Positions 1 to 8,272 of a stretch of DNA of 64,000 nt are shown in pieces. This DNA comes from Flavipsychrobacter sp. GTDB taxonomy: Bacteria > Bacteroidota > Bacteroidia > Chitinophagales > Chitinophagaceae. The position numbers and the translations under genes were made by a program. Under the pieces are notes generated by a model, which worked only from the letters and a program-made list of their open reading frames with translations, had not been told where the DNA came from and ran no database searches. How positions within the stretch are numbered: the first letter of the stretch is position 1; every line of letters begins with the position of its first letter. The DNA is taken from assembly GCA_024508935.1 (NCBI GenBank), contig JANINW010000014.1, positions 285,627 through 349,626 on the forward strand, read 5' to 3'.

Positions 1-83
1 ATCAATTCTTTTCCTTTTGCAGGAAGGCATCCTCCTAAATAATCAATTACGGCATTCGTATCAATTAAATGTGTTAATCCCAT
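1..83 (-). CDS. PIN-domain (VapC-like) toxin, N-terminal fragment cut by window edge
   Basis: Reading the minus strand from an ATG at 83 gives a 27-residue start that contains HLIDTNAVIDYL. This is the first beta strand and first catalytic Asp of PIN-domain ribonucleases of the VapC type (family pattern: hydrophobic-LDTN-hydrophobic). The gene runs off the left end, so the other acidic residues cannot be checked. Its ATG lies inside the last codons of the upstream gene at 74-526 (10-bp overlap), which implies translational coupling as in type II toxin-antitoxin pairs. The toxin role is inferred from the family and the gene arrangement. Confidence 0.6.
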   Translation of the reverse strand, partial: MGLTHLIDTNAVIDYLGGCLPAKGKEL

Positions 84-526
84 TCATTTCTGCTTTGGTC
101 AACACTTTGATGGAGAAGATCTCTTGTCTTGTCGGAAATGACGTTCCAATAATCAGTCATTAGATTATTTTTTTTAGATGTAAATGGAAGAAGTATTCCA
201 TTAGCCACTTCTTTTAAACCAAATTCTTCAAGATTATGATATTCGAATCTTCTATGCTGACTCATATTATGCCATGTATTCGCAAGTATATAAGAGTTAC
301 CTAAACGAATTTCAGTGCACTTATCAAAAATCGATGGGCTATCAAGTATTTGATATATTCTATTTACACCTTCAAAATCGTCTGTTAGCCAATAAATGCC
401 AAGGTATTTTGCATTTCGCTGAATCAGTTGGGGAACCCCTAGATTAATATTGATGTAAACGACTTCGTTATATGTTACATCTAATTTGAAATTTTCAGTT
501 TCAGGCACTACTAATACCTGTGTCAT
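74..526 (-). CDS. Hypothetical 150-aa protein, possible antitoxin partner of the PIN gene
   Basis: This soluble 150-residue protein (starts MTQVLVVPETENF, ends RNEWD) has no signal peptide or membrane segment, and I do not recognise its family. It is mostly hydrophobic/polar alternating sequence in the N-terminal half and has a charged C-terminus. Its stop codon overlaps the start of the PIN-domain gene by 10 bp, so the two are one transcription unit with this gene first, the usual place of an antitoxin. At 150 residues it is about twice the length of common VapB antitoxins, and no AbrB, Phd, RHH or HTH motif is visible. The antitoxin role is an inference from position only. Confidence 0.5.
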   Translation of the reverse strand: MTQVLVVPETENFKLDVTYNEVVYININLGVPQLIQRNAKYLGIYWLTDDFEGVNRIYQILDSPSIFDKCTEIRLGNSYILANTWHNMSQHRRFEYHNLEEFGLKEVANGILLPFTSKKNNLMTDYWNVISDKTRDLLHQSVDQSRNEWD

Positions 527-681
527 ATTGGATAGTTTATGTATCTAAGTTATAAAAAAATCTTTAGTGGTATTGTTAAAATGCTACATATGCACATGGC
601 GTTAATATCTTCTTGTTTTTTTAAGATTTTTTATAATTAAGAAAATGTTACCTTGGGCACGTTTAAAAAATATTTATTAAC

Positions 682-1665
682 ATGATACAAGAAAAGACGG
701 GCGCGGTAAAGCTAGAACAAGCCGGGCTTGACGAACACACAAAAGCTATGTTACAGAAACTAAAGATCGTTACCGTAATTGGCTCAGGTACTATGGGCAA
801 CGGTATCTGCCATGTTTTCGCTCAAAGCGGTTTTAATGTACACATGATGGACATCAACCAGGCTGCTATGGATAAGGCGCTGGCAACCATTGGTAAAAAC
901 ATGGACCGCCAGATAGCAAAGAATGCGCTGACTGAAGATGATAAAAGTGCTGCATTAGGACGTATCACTACTTACACTGACATGGCTGCAGCAGTAAAAG
1001 ATGCAGATATAGTTATTGAAGCTGCTACTGAAAATATTGATCTGAAGATCAAAATATTCAAGCAACTGGACGAATTATGTCCTGAGCATTGTATACTGGC
1101 TACCAATACTTCTTCTATTTCTATTACCCGTATTGGTTCGCATACAAAGCGCCCGGGCAAAGTGATCGGCATGCACTTTATGAACCCTGTGCCTGTAATG
1201 AAACTGGTAGAGATCATCAACGGTTATGCTACTGATAAAGAAGTTTCAAATACTGTTTATAGCCTTTCGCAATACCTGGGCAAAGTACCATGTATCGTTA
1301 ACGACTACCCGGGCTTTATCTCCAACCGTATCCTGATGCCGCTGATCAATGAAGCTATACTGGCATTGCAGGAAGGTGTGGCTGGTGTGGAAGAAATTGA
1401 TACGATCATGAAGTTGGGTATGGCACACCCGATGGGGCCATTGCAACTGGCAGACTTTATTGGCCTGGACACTTGTTATTCTATCATGAACGTGCTGCAC
1501 ATGGGCTTCGGCAACCAGAAATATGCACCGGCTACATTGCTGGCAAATATGGTACAGGCAGGTTTCCTGGGTGTGAAGAGCGGTGAAGGTTTTTACAAGT
1601 ACACAGCCGGCAGTAAAGAACTGGTTATCAGTGAGCGCTTTAAAGACAAAAGCTGGAAACTGTAA
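682..1665 (+). CDS. hbd: 3-hydroxybutyryl-CoA dehydrogenase
   Basis: This cytoplasmic enzyme oxidises (S)-3-hydroxybutyryl-CoA to acetoacetyl-CoA with NAD(P), in fatty-acid or butanoate metabolism. The Rossmann motif GSGTMG is at about residues 34-39, TNTSSISIT at 141-149 and the catalytic-His segment MHFMNPV at 164-170. NDYPGFISNRI then opens the C-terminal helical domain. At 327 residues it is longer than the usual ~285 because about 28 residues precede the Rossmann strand; a shorter start at the ATG at 748 (MLQKLKIV) is possible. The upstream A/T-rich stretch ending TTATTAAC fits a Bacteroidota leader without Shine-Dalgarno, so 682 is kept. It is a single gene followed by a hairpin terminator. 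Confidence 0.93.
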   Translation: MIQEKTGAVKLEQAGLDEHTKAMLQKLKIVTVIGSGTMGNGICHVFAQSGFNVHMMDINQAAMDKALATIGKNMDRQIAKNALTEDDKSAALGRITTYTDMAAAVKDADIVIEAATENIDLKIKIFKQLDELCPEHCILATNTSSISITRIGSHTKRPGKVIGMHFMNPVPVMKLVEIINGYATDKEVSNTVYSLSQYLGKVPCIVNDYPGFISNRILMPLINEAILALQEGVAGVEEIDTIMKLGMAHPMGPLQLADFIGLDTCYSIMNVLHMGFGNQKYAPATLLANMVQAGFLGVKSGEGFYKYTAGSKELVISERFKDKSWKL

Positions 1666-1690
1666 TTACAAGGTTTCTTAAAGTATAATA

Positions 1691-1716
1691 AAACGCCACC
1701 CTTGAGTGGCGTTTTT
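1691..1716. terminator. Bidirectional rho-independent terminator
   Basis: A 9-bp perfect stem (AAACGCCAC / GTGGCGTTT) with a 6-nt loop is flanked by A and T runs. It lies between the convergent hbd and PH-domain genes and can serve both. Confidence 0.85.
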
Positions 1717-1724
1717 CATTTCTG

Positions 1725-2183
1725 TTATCTTTTTGAAAATTGCCTGATAAAAGCATCCGGATCATCGGGGGAGATGATAAACTGCTTATGTTCTGTTTTT
1801 ATCAATACCATTTTATCCGCATCGCTGCAGTTCATTACCACATAGCCTATTGATTTGTAATTATAAAGCCCATAATAGCTGCCGCTCATTCCAAACAAAC
1901 GGGTACCTTTTCCTAATTCGTTTTGCGGGATACGCCTTATTTCAGTGATCGATCTGAAAGGTATGCGCGCAGAGAACATGCCGTTTATATGAAGCATATC
2001 GTCCGCTATCTCAAAATAAGGTTTGGTGCGCCAAAAGAATATTAATGCAGCCGTTGCCAGCAGCGCCATGCCGGCAACAAGCGCTATTTCATTTTTGCCA
2101 TCAAGGTCCATGCTGATGAGTATAGCCGCACCCAGCAGCAAGCCCGGCATCAGTAAGTATTTAACGAGTTTGTTGTTTCTCAT
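1725..2183 (-). CDS. PH-domain membrane protein
   Basis: This 152-residue protein has two N-terminal membrane helices (about residues 8-25 and 33-51), then a cytoplasmic beta-rich domain beginning near YFEIADDMLHING. The pattern (two helices plus a bacterial pleckstrin-homology fold with RIPFRSITEIRR) is that of small Bacteroidota PH-domain proteins of unknown role. It is the second gene of a two-gene unit: its ATG overlaps the end of the acyltransferase gene by 4 bp, so translation is coupled. The family is fairly clear from the layout, but no substrate or partner can be deduced. Confidence 0.7.
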   Translation of the reverse strand: MRNNKLVKYLLMPGLLLGAAILISMDLDGKNEIALVAGMALLATAALIFFWRTKPYFEIADDMLHINGMFSARIPFRSITEIRRIPQNELGKGTRLFGMSGSYYGLYNYKSIGYVVMNCSDADKMVLIKTEHKQFIISPDDPDAFIRQFSKR

Positions 2184-3367
2184 TGTTCAGATGCTAATGA
2201 TAACTGTTTGTTGTTTGCGAGGTATTTATCTCTCAGTTTTAAAAAAGGTTTTTCAATAGCGAGATATAATATTAACCCGGCAAAGAAACAGGTCAGCGCG
2301 CAAATATAAAACATCATATTGCTATCGGGCGCAACAGATGTACCGGAAAGCCATTCCCTGGTAAGGTGTATCATTTGTTTGTGTGTAAGGTATATGGAGT
2401 AGGAGAGCATAGCGATAACCCTTGACACTTTCCAGCTATACTTATATAAGAAACTGCTTGTACATAAAGCAGATAAAACCATCAGGCCGTAGCTTACAGC
2501 CACCAAAGGGTAGCCCCAGATAGCTGTTCTGAAAGACATTAAAGGATAGCAAATGAATACAGCGAAGCCAATGAGTGCAACGGATAAAAGCAAAAGCCGA
2601 TTGCCATACTGCATAAGCCTGTCTTTAATCTCAGGTTTGAACAAAAATAAACTTGCAATAGCCACGCCGCACAGCAACGCATCTAACCGGGTATAGGTTG
2701 GGTAGTATATCCATTTGAAATAGGCTATGCCAAAACCTTCCTGTTCCGGGGCATTATAAAATGGCGCTACCAAATATTGCCAGCTAAAATATCTTAATAC
2801 AAACCCTAACAAAAATATACCGAGAAATACCCAGATGGTTTTACTTCCCAATTTGAAATACAGCAGCAAGCTAACGATGAGCGGCAGGCATAAATAAAAC
2901 TGCTCCTCGATGCATAAAGACCAGGCGTGAGAAAAGGCTCCAAAATCAAGCCCCAGGTTTTGCGTAAATGTGATAAACTTCCACAGGGGCGCCATGCCGT
3001 CGCGTTCATGAAAAGCCGGGATGAATAGGTACAGTAATAAAACAGTGAAGTAGGCTGGGAAAACACGCAGAGAACGCTTAAAATAAAATTCTTTGTACGA
3101 AAATGAACCACCCCTGGCTATGGGTTTTAGTATTTGAGTGCCTATCAGGTAGCCACTCAGTACGAAAAAAAGGTCTACCCCCGTCCAGCCAAACAGGCCT
3201 ATGGTATCTACCCATGCAGGGCAATCTCCCTGCCGGTAGTGCCAGAAAAAAACAATAATGATAGCTAATGCACGCAGGTGGTCTAATCCGGCGTATCGGT
3301 TGGTTACATTGTTCCGTAAAGGCAAGGGAAATAGATTTGATGGTAAAATAAGAATAAGCTTTATCAT
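2180..3367 (-). CDS. Acyltransferase family 3 (OafA-like) membrane protein
   Basis: This integral inner-membrane O-acyltransferase has about ten hydrophobic helices. The family signature is present: GLDHLRALAI followed by VFFWHY, which holds the conserved Arg and the catalytic His, then the LFFVLSGYLIG segment. Such enzymes acetylate or acylate cell-surface glycans. The start is uncertain. The frame is open to 3412, but that would overlap the divergent HEAT gene. ATG 3367 (MIKLIL, 395 aa) is used here, and a TTG at 3325 would begin close to the conserved domain. It is co-transcribed with the PH-domain gene (4-bp overlap). Confidence 0.85.
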   Translation of the reverse strand: MIKLILILPSNLFPLPLRNNVTNRYAGLDHLRALAIIIVFFWHYRQGDCPAWVDTIGLFGWTGVDLFFVLSGYLIGTQILKPIARGGSFSYKEFYFKRSLRVFPAYFTVLLLYLFIPAFHERDGMAPLWKFITFTQNLGLDFGAFSHAWSLCIEEQFYLCLPLIVSLLLYFKLGSKTIWVFLGIFLLGFVLRYFSWQYLVAPFYNAPEQEGFGIAYFKWIYYPTYTRLDALLCGVAIASLFLFKPEIKDRLMQYGNRLLLLSVALIGFAVFICYPLMSFRTAIWGYPLVAVSYGLMVLSALCTSSFLYKYSWKVSRVIAMLSYSIYLTHKQMIHLTREWLSGTSVAPDSNMMFYICALTCFFAGLILYLAIEKPFLKLRDKYLANNKQLSLASEQ

Positions 3368-3372
3368 TGTGG

Positions 3373-4137
3373 ATGGCTTTTTATGATCTGTCAAAGAAAG
3401 AGCGGGAAACATTAGTAGCAGAAATGCAGGGCATCATATTGGCTGAATTGGAAACCCAGCGGGCCGATAAGACCATTGCGTATTTTGGTGACGCAGATAC
3501 CTATATCCGAAAGGCTGCTTATATCAATGTGGGCAAAATATATTTTGCAGAAAAAGCGCTGCAGAAGGCTGTATTGAAATTGCTGGACCATTTATTCAAG
3601 GATGCACACTACCATATACGGCAAACAGTTGTGAATGCCGCAGGAGAAATAGGCAAAAAGCAATTTGAACCCGTACAGTATTTTCTTGATACAGGTTTGT
3701 TTGATAAGCACCATACGGTGCGCAATGCAGTGATCGGTTCAGTAAAAAAGATGGGCGAGGTGAATCCCGGCCCAGTGCTGGAATGGGCCCGCAAATACCT
3801 GCATCATACAGATAAGGAAGTGCGCCGCGAAATATGCCATGGCATAGAGCTAAGGGGCCGTAAATACCCCGAAGATATTTTGCCCATGCTTAAAGAACTG
3901 GAACATGATAAAACAGCCCGGGTAAGAAACACCCTTGTACACGTGCTGGGACAGATAGCTTACAAAAAAGGCTGCCTGCAAACAGTGGTAACCCATCTTA
4001 AAACCTGGGAGAATAAAGACATTGTAACTGCTGCGCTGGATGAGATAATAGATGTGCATTACCGGTACCGTAATTTTAGCTATATGACACAAGATGAAGC
4101 CAGGGAATATATTCGAAAAGAAATGAATTTGGCATAG
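3373..4137 (+). CDS. HEAT-repeat protein
   Basis: This 254-residue soluble, almost wholly helical protein has repeats of about 38 residues, such as HIRQTVVNAAGEIGKK, TVRNAVIGSVKKMGE, EVRREICHGIELRG and RVRNTLVHVLGQIA. The recurring pattern (R-x-x-hydrophobic, later Gly) is that of HEAT/PBS-lyase-like repeats, which act as protein-binding scaffolds. ATG 3373 is preferred over the TTG at 3367. The start lies 5 bp from one possible start of the divergent acyltransferase. It is followed at 22 bp by a small lipoprotein gene and may head a three-gene unit. No specific function can be assigned. Confidence 0.75.
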   Translation: MAFYDLSKKERETLVAEMQGIILAELETQRADKTIAYFGDADTYIRKAAYINVGKIYFAEKALQKAVLKLLDHLFKDAHYHIRQTVVNAAGEIGKKQFEPVQYFLDTGLFDKHHTVRNAVIGSVKKMGEVNPGPVLEWARKYLHHTDKEVRREICHGIELRGRKYPEDILPMLKELEHDKTARVRNTLVHVLGQIAYKKGCLQTVVTHLKTWENKDIVTAALDEIIDVHYRYRNFSYMTQDEAREYIRKEMNLA

Positions 4138-4159
4138 AGTTTGGGGTATTATTAATGCT

Positions 4160-4612
4160 ATGAGACCTGCTATCAACGGCTTATTAATTTTGAGTTTATT
4201 ATTTGCCGCTTCCTGCAATTGCATGTATAAAAAAGATTGTGCAGAACCCTACCTGGTACAGGATGGTACCTATTTTAATAATTTCTCCGGTGAAGAGCTG
4301 GATAGCATGCAAATAACCATGTATGCAATCAATTCCGGTTTTACAAACCCGTACGATAGTGTAACAATTTTAAAAGAAGAGCTAGATAGCCTGGAAGCTA
4401 ACCGTTTTAAACTGCGGTATACGCCATCTCCAAATGCTGACACTAAAATATTTTTACCGCGGCTTTACCGTACCTATAAGATCAATAATTTCAGGTGGAA
4501 GGAAGTGACCTGTAAAAAATGCGCTTTCAAAAAAGAAACAAACCGCGAACCGGATGGCTTTGATATTAATGGCCAGTACCAGGCAGGTTTCTCGGTTAAT
4601 ATCTATAAATAA
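4160..4612 (+). CDS. Small lipoprotein, unknown function
   Basis: This 150-residue protein has a lipoprotein signal peptide (hydrophobic core LLILSLLFAAS before Cys at about residue 19). The mature part is polar, with a CKKC pair near residue 120 that could form a disulfide. I do not recognise the family. It lies 22 bp after the HEAT gene and 11 bp before another lipoprotein gene, so the three are probably transcribed together. It is likely anchored in the outer membrane or periplasm, as inferred from the signal. Confidence 0.65.
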   Translation: MRPAINGLLILSLLFAASCNCMYKKDCAEPYLVQDGTYFNNFSGEELDSMQITMYAINSGFTNPYDSVTILKEELDSLEANRFKLRYTPSPNADTKIFLPRLYRTYKINNFRWKEVTCKKCAFKKETNREPDGFDINGQYQAGFSVNIYK

Positions 4613-4623
4613 AGTAACCTATC

Positions 4624-5139
4624 ATGCAAAAAATCCTTATCACTGTAGCATGTCTTCTTATTTTAATAAGCTGCAAACAACGCTATGCAGAACCCCGGTC
4701 ATCGGGTTGGTCCACTTCTGCGGTATTTTATAAAAACTGGGCTGTTGATTCTGTTCATCGGGCTGATGGACGACTTGGTTTCAGTGTACATCCCAACGGT
4801 GGCAACACCGTATTTGTGTGGAGCCGCAATGCCGGAGAGAATGATAATATATGGGACAATGAATATTCCGGTAGTTTGTATATACAGGTTGATTCGGCAG
4901 CAAGCTCCTTCTCTTATACTAACGAAGAAATGCCGCAGCACTTCACTATTTACCGGGGTGCCGGAGCCTGGGGTGGTTATGGTGATACGCTGGTGACAAA
5001 AGGCCGTATTTCCGGTACAAAGCTGAGTGAAGACCGATGGAATCTTGATATAGATGTAACACTCCCGTCAAAAGATGATATTTCGGGGCTGGAACATATT
5101 GTCAATAATTCGGTGTTTACTTATAAAGAGATGCCTTAA
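4624..5139 (+). CDS. Small lipoprotein, unknown function
   Basis: This 171-residue protein has a lipoprotein signal (ILITVACLLILIS then Cys at residue 17). The mature part is predicted beta-rich and has no cysteine pair or membrane helix. No family is recognised. It follows the previous lipoprotein gene by 11 bp in the same direction, so the two are probably co-expressed and may act together at the cell envelope. Confidence 0.65.
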   Translation: MQKILITVACLLILISCKQRYAEPRSSGWSTSAVFYKNWAVDSVHRADGRLGFSVHPNGGNTVFVWSRNAGENDNIWDNEYSGSLYIQVDSAASSFSYTNEEMPQHFTIYRGAGAWGGYGDTLVTKGRISGTKLSEDRWNLDIDVTLPSKDDISGLEHIVNNSVFTYKEMP

Positions 5140-5200
5140 CCGAACCTGTACACTGGCATTTTTTTCTTAATTTCAAGGCTTAATTTAATTTCAGCCCCGG

Positions 5201-8170
5201 ATGACCAGGACCCGTGCTTTCCTTTTTGTACACCTTATTATTCTATCTGTTATTTTTTTACCGCGGGCAGTTTATGCAAACCATTGTGCAGGGGGAGAGC
5301 TTGTGTACCAATGGGTGAGTGATTCTACTTACAGGTTTTATTTTAAGTGTTACCGCGATTGCGGGGCAGCAGCTGCGCCTGCAACGCAGGAAATGTGCCT
5401 TGTCAATTCCTGTGCCCCATCCCTGAATTTTAGTATCACTTTATCTAAATCGGCATCGCCGGTGAGCTATGGCAATCCGAATGGTACACCACTTAATAGT
5501 GTATGCTCTTCTTATCCCGGCAAGTGCCAGAATCCATCGTCTGCCATACCGGGCTATGAGGAATGGTGGTATACCGGTCAGGCCACGCTGCCTATACGTT
5601 GCACCGGGTGGACGTTTTCTGTATTTGTTAGTCCCAGGCTGGCAAGCAATAATATAGGTACCGGAAATTTTTATATCGATGCTACATTTGACAATCTTAA
5701 TTTCCAGGGCAATTCTTCTCCTGTTTTCAATACACCGCCTATACCATACACCTGTTTAAATCAAAATATCAATTACAATTTTGGTGCAGCAGATAAAAAC
5801 CAGGATTCTCTGGTGACGGAACTTATACAGCCCAGGAGCTCGGCCGGGTGCAGTACTTCTGTGGCTACACTTATGTTTGCCCCCGGCACGCCAGCATACA
5901 ATATGTTTACCAATCCTATACAAACGGGTAATACATTTTCACTTGTCTCCAAGACCGGCAATATGAATTTTACACCCACATTGAGCGGGCCGTCCACTAT
6001 AGCGTTGCGGGTAAAAGAATACCGCAATGGCCGTTTTATCGGCACGGTGATGCGCGATGTTCAATTGAATGTGCTGAGTGCCTGTTCCAACATTCCACCA
6101 ATACTTACCGTTTCGGGTAGCAGCATTATAGGTGGGGCCTATGCAGCAGGGCAGGTGAGCGGTTGCCCCGAGCAGCCATTGAATTTTTGTTTTGATATTA
6201 AATCTTCCAATGCTGCATCGGTTTTGTTAGCAACAGATAACCATGCAACGGTATTTCCTTTATCGGCGGTAACCTACACTAATGTTGCGCACGATTCTAT
6301 AAGGGGGTGCTATCAATGGGCGCCTACCATCAATGATACCGGGTTAAGGACTTTTGTTATTGTTGTCCGTGATTCATCTTGTACCAGTCCCGGTATTATC
6401 AATTATTACCACTATACCATACCTATATATATCTGGCCACCCACACGTGCGTATAAAGATACCAGTATTTGTCCCGGGGCATCTGTGCAGCTTGCTGCGG
6501 TTAACGGCGGCAGCTATGTGTGGTACGCTGTGGCAGGCGGCGCAGGCAACAGCAGTCTCAGTTGCACGGCTTGTCCTAGTCCTGTAGCTACTCCTAATAT
6601 TACTACTTCTTATGTAGTTGTTTCAAATGTTAATAGCTATTGTTCTAACAACACAGCTTCCGTTCTCATCACTGTTTTCCCCCCGCCGGCGTTCACACCC
6701 CTTAGCACTATAGTGGCTTGCCCGCGCAGTCCGCGGCAACTGGACCTGCAGCCGGTACCACCCACTGGCAGCACCTATCGTTATAAATGGACACCACCCA
6801 CTTATCTTTCCAACGATACCATATATAACCCTGTAACCACGCCTTATAATGATGTAACCTACATTGCTACCATTACTACTGAGAAGAATTGTAAAGCCTA
6901 TGATACAATACTGGTAGATATCCTCAATGGTGCGAATATCCACTCGACAGATACTACTATTTGTTACGGGCAGGTGATAAAGCCAACTGTTACCCACGAT
7001 TCAAGATATTCTTTTAACTGGACAACCAATTCACCATCCAGTACCATAAGTTTTCCAAATTTTGCCAGTCCAAGTATTCAACCGAATGTTTTGGGTAAAT
7101 ATATGTATGTGCTCACGGCCTCTTTCCCGGGATGCGCAGATACTACCGATACCATAATGATAGAGGCACAGCCCGTGCCCGATGTAAAGGTGAGTGATGA
7201 CAGGCGCCTGTGTTTTGGAGATACCATGCACCTGGTTGATACTGTAACGCCGTCAGGCTATACTTTCAAACTGCGCTGGTCGCCGGGTAAAGGTTTTTCA
7301 GACTCTACCGTATTGAACCCTGTTTATTACGGAGGGCAAACAGGTATATTTAAATTGAAACTTACGGCTTCCACATCGGCAGGTTGTGCAGATTCTAATT
7401 TTGTTACCGTAATTGTGGGTAAACCTACGCTGGCATTGAACCTTATGTCGAAAGACACTACTATATGCGGCGGAGATACGGTGAGGCTGAATGTGAATCC
7501 AAATGGCCTGAGCGGGGTAGTGTGGCAACCAGCCTTTACAATCAGTGATGATTCTTCCTATACACCGGATGTTTATCCCGGTGCAACCACCAACTATAAG
7601 GTAAGGGCTACAGATACAAGCGGTTGCCTTGATTCCCAGTATGTAAAAATTACGGTGAAACCGGAAGCTATTATAAACCTGCCCGACTCAGTGCATATAT
7701 ACCCCGGGGAATCTTACGAAATGAGTCCTGAAACCAATTGCTTGTTCTTTACCTGGAGTCCCGGCTTCTGGATCAGCAACAGCGGTATACAGAACCCCGT
7801 GGTAACGCCGGAGAAAAGCATACGATATACAGTGAATGCCCATACAGAATTTGGCTGTGCGGCATCAGACACTATAGATGTGTTCCTGCTGCCCGAAAGT
7901 ATTATAGATGTACCCAATGCCTTTACGCCTACTGAAAAGATAAACCCAGTAATAAGCCCTGTGTACCGGGGGAAAGTGGTGCTCAAAAGTTTTGCCATAT
8001 ACAACCGCTGGGGCAAGAAGGTGTTTGAGACCAATGACCTGAACAATGGTTGGGACGGCACCTATAATGGCGAAAAGCAACCGACAGAAGTATACATTTA
8101 CACCTTAGAGGCTATTACTTATAAGGGTAATAAGATATTTAAACAGGGCAATATAACCCTGCTTAGGTAG
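5201..8170 (+). CDS. T9SS type B sorting domain surface protein (gliding-motility-associated C-terminal domain)
   Basis: This 989-residue secreted protein has a signal peptide at residues 1-26 (ends VYANHC). An N-terminal Cys-containing domain with CYRDCG is typical of Bacteroidota surface proteins. It is followed by several Ig/PKD-like segments, each carrying W-x-P and DSTV-x-NPV patterns. Residues from about 905 match the gliding-motility-associated C-terminal domain: PNAFTP, then FAIYNRWGKKVFE and a GWDGTYNG turn. That domain is the type B signal for export by the type IX system and cell-surface attachment. The gene stands alone, 90 bp before an Omp85-like barrel gene. Adhesion or a structural role is likely, but the ligand is unknown. 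Confidence 0.9.
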   Translation: MTRTRAFLFVHLIILSVIFLPRAVYANHCAGGELVYQWVSDSTYRFYFKCYRDCGAAAAPATQEMCLVNSCAPSLNFSITLSKSASPVSYGNPNGTPLNSVCSSYPGKCQNPSSAIPGYEEWWYTGQATLPIRCTGWTFSVFVSPRLASNNIGTGNFYIDATFDNLNFQGNSSPVFNTPPIPYTCLNQNINYNFGAADKNQDSLVTELIQPRSSAGCSTSVATLMFAPGTPAYNMFTNPIQTGNTFSLVSKTGNMNFTPTLSGPSTIALRVKEYRNGRFIGTVMRDVQLNVLSACSNIPPILTVSGSSIIGGAYAAGQVSGCPEQPLNFCFDIKSSNAASVLLATDNHATVFPLSAVTYTNVAHDSIRGCYQWAPTINDTGLRTFVIVVRDSSCTSPGIINYYHYTIPIYIWPPTRAYKDTSICPGASVQLAAVNGGSYVWYAVAGGAGNSSLSCTACPSPVATPNITTSYVVVSNVNSYCSNNTASVLITVFPPPAFTPLSTIVACPRSPRQLDLQPVPPTGSTYRYKWTPPTYLSNDTIYNPVTTPYNDVTYIATITTEKNCKAYDTILVDILNGANIHSTDTTICYGQVIKPTVTHDSRYSFNWTTNSPSSTISFPNFASPSIQPNVLGKYMYVLTASFPGCADTTDTIMIEAQPVPDVKVSDDRRLCFGDTMHLVDTVTPSGYTFKLRWSPGKGFSDSTVLNPVYYGGQTGIFKLKLTASTSAGCADSNFVTVIVGKPTLALNLMSKDTTICGGDTVRLNVNPNGLSGVVWQPAFTISDDSSYTPDVYPGATTNYKVRATDTSGCLDSQYVKITVKPEAIINLPDSVHIYPGESYEMSPETNCLFFTWSPGFWISNSGIQNPVVTPEKSIRYTVNAHTEFGCAASDTIDVFLLPESIIDVPNAFTPTEKINPVISPVYRGKVVLKSFAIYNRWGKKVFETNDLNNGWDGTYNGEKQPTEVYIYTLEAITYKGNKIFKQGNITLLR

Positions 8171-8272
8171 CTGTATTTTAACCTGTAGTTGAATATTTGC
8201 TTTTATTTCACGCGGTTGTTTTTAACCTTTGCACGCAAATTGGGTTATAGTATAGCTTAATTGTTTGCCGTA

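Noticed and set aside
8177..8192. The 16-nt string TTTAACCTGTAGTTGA, repeated at 30205-30220, both copies in intergenic DNA
   Set aside because: A single A/T-rich 16-mer pair in a window of this size can arise by chance, and the distances to the next start codons differ.
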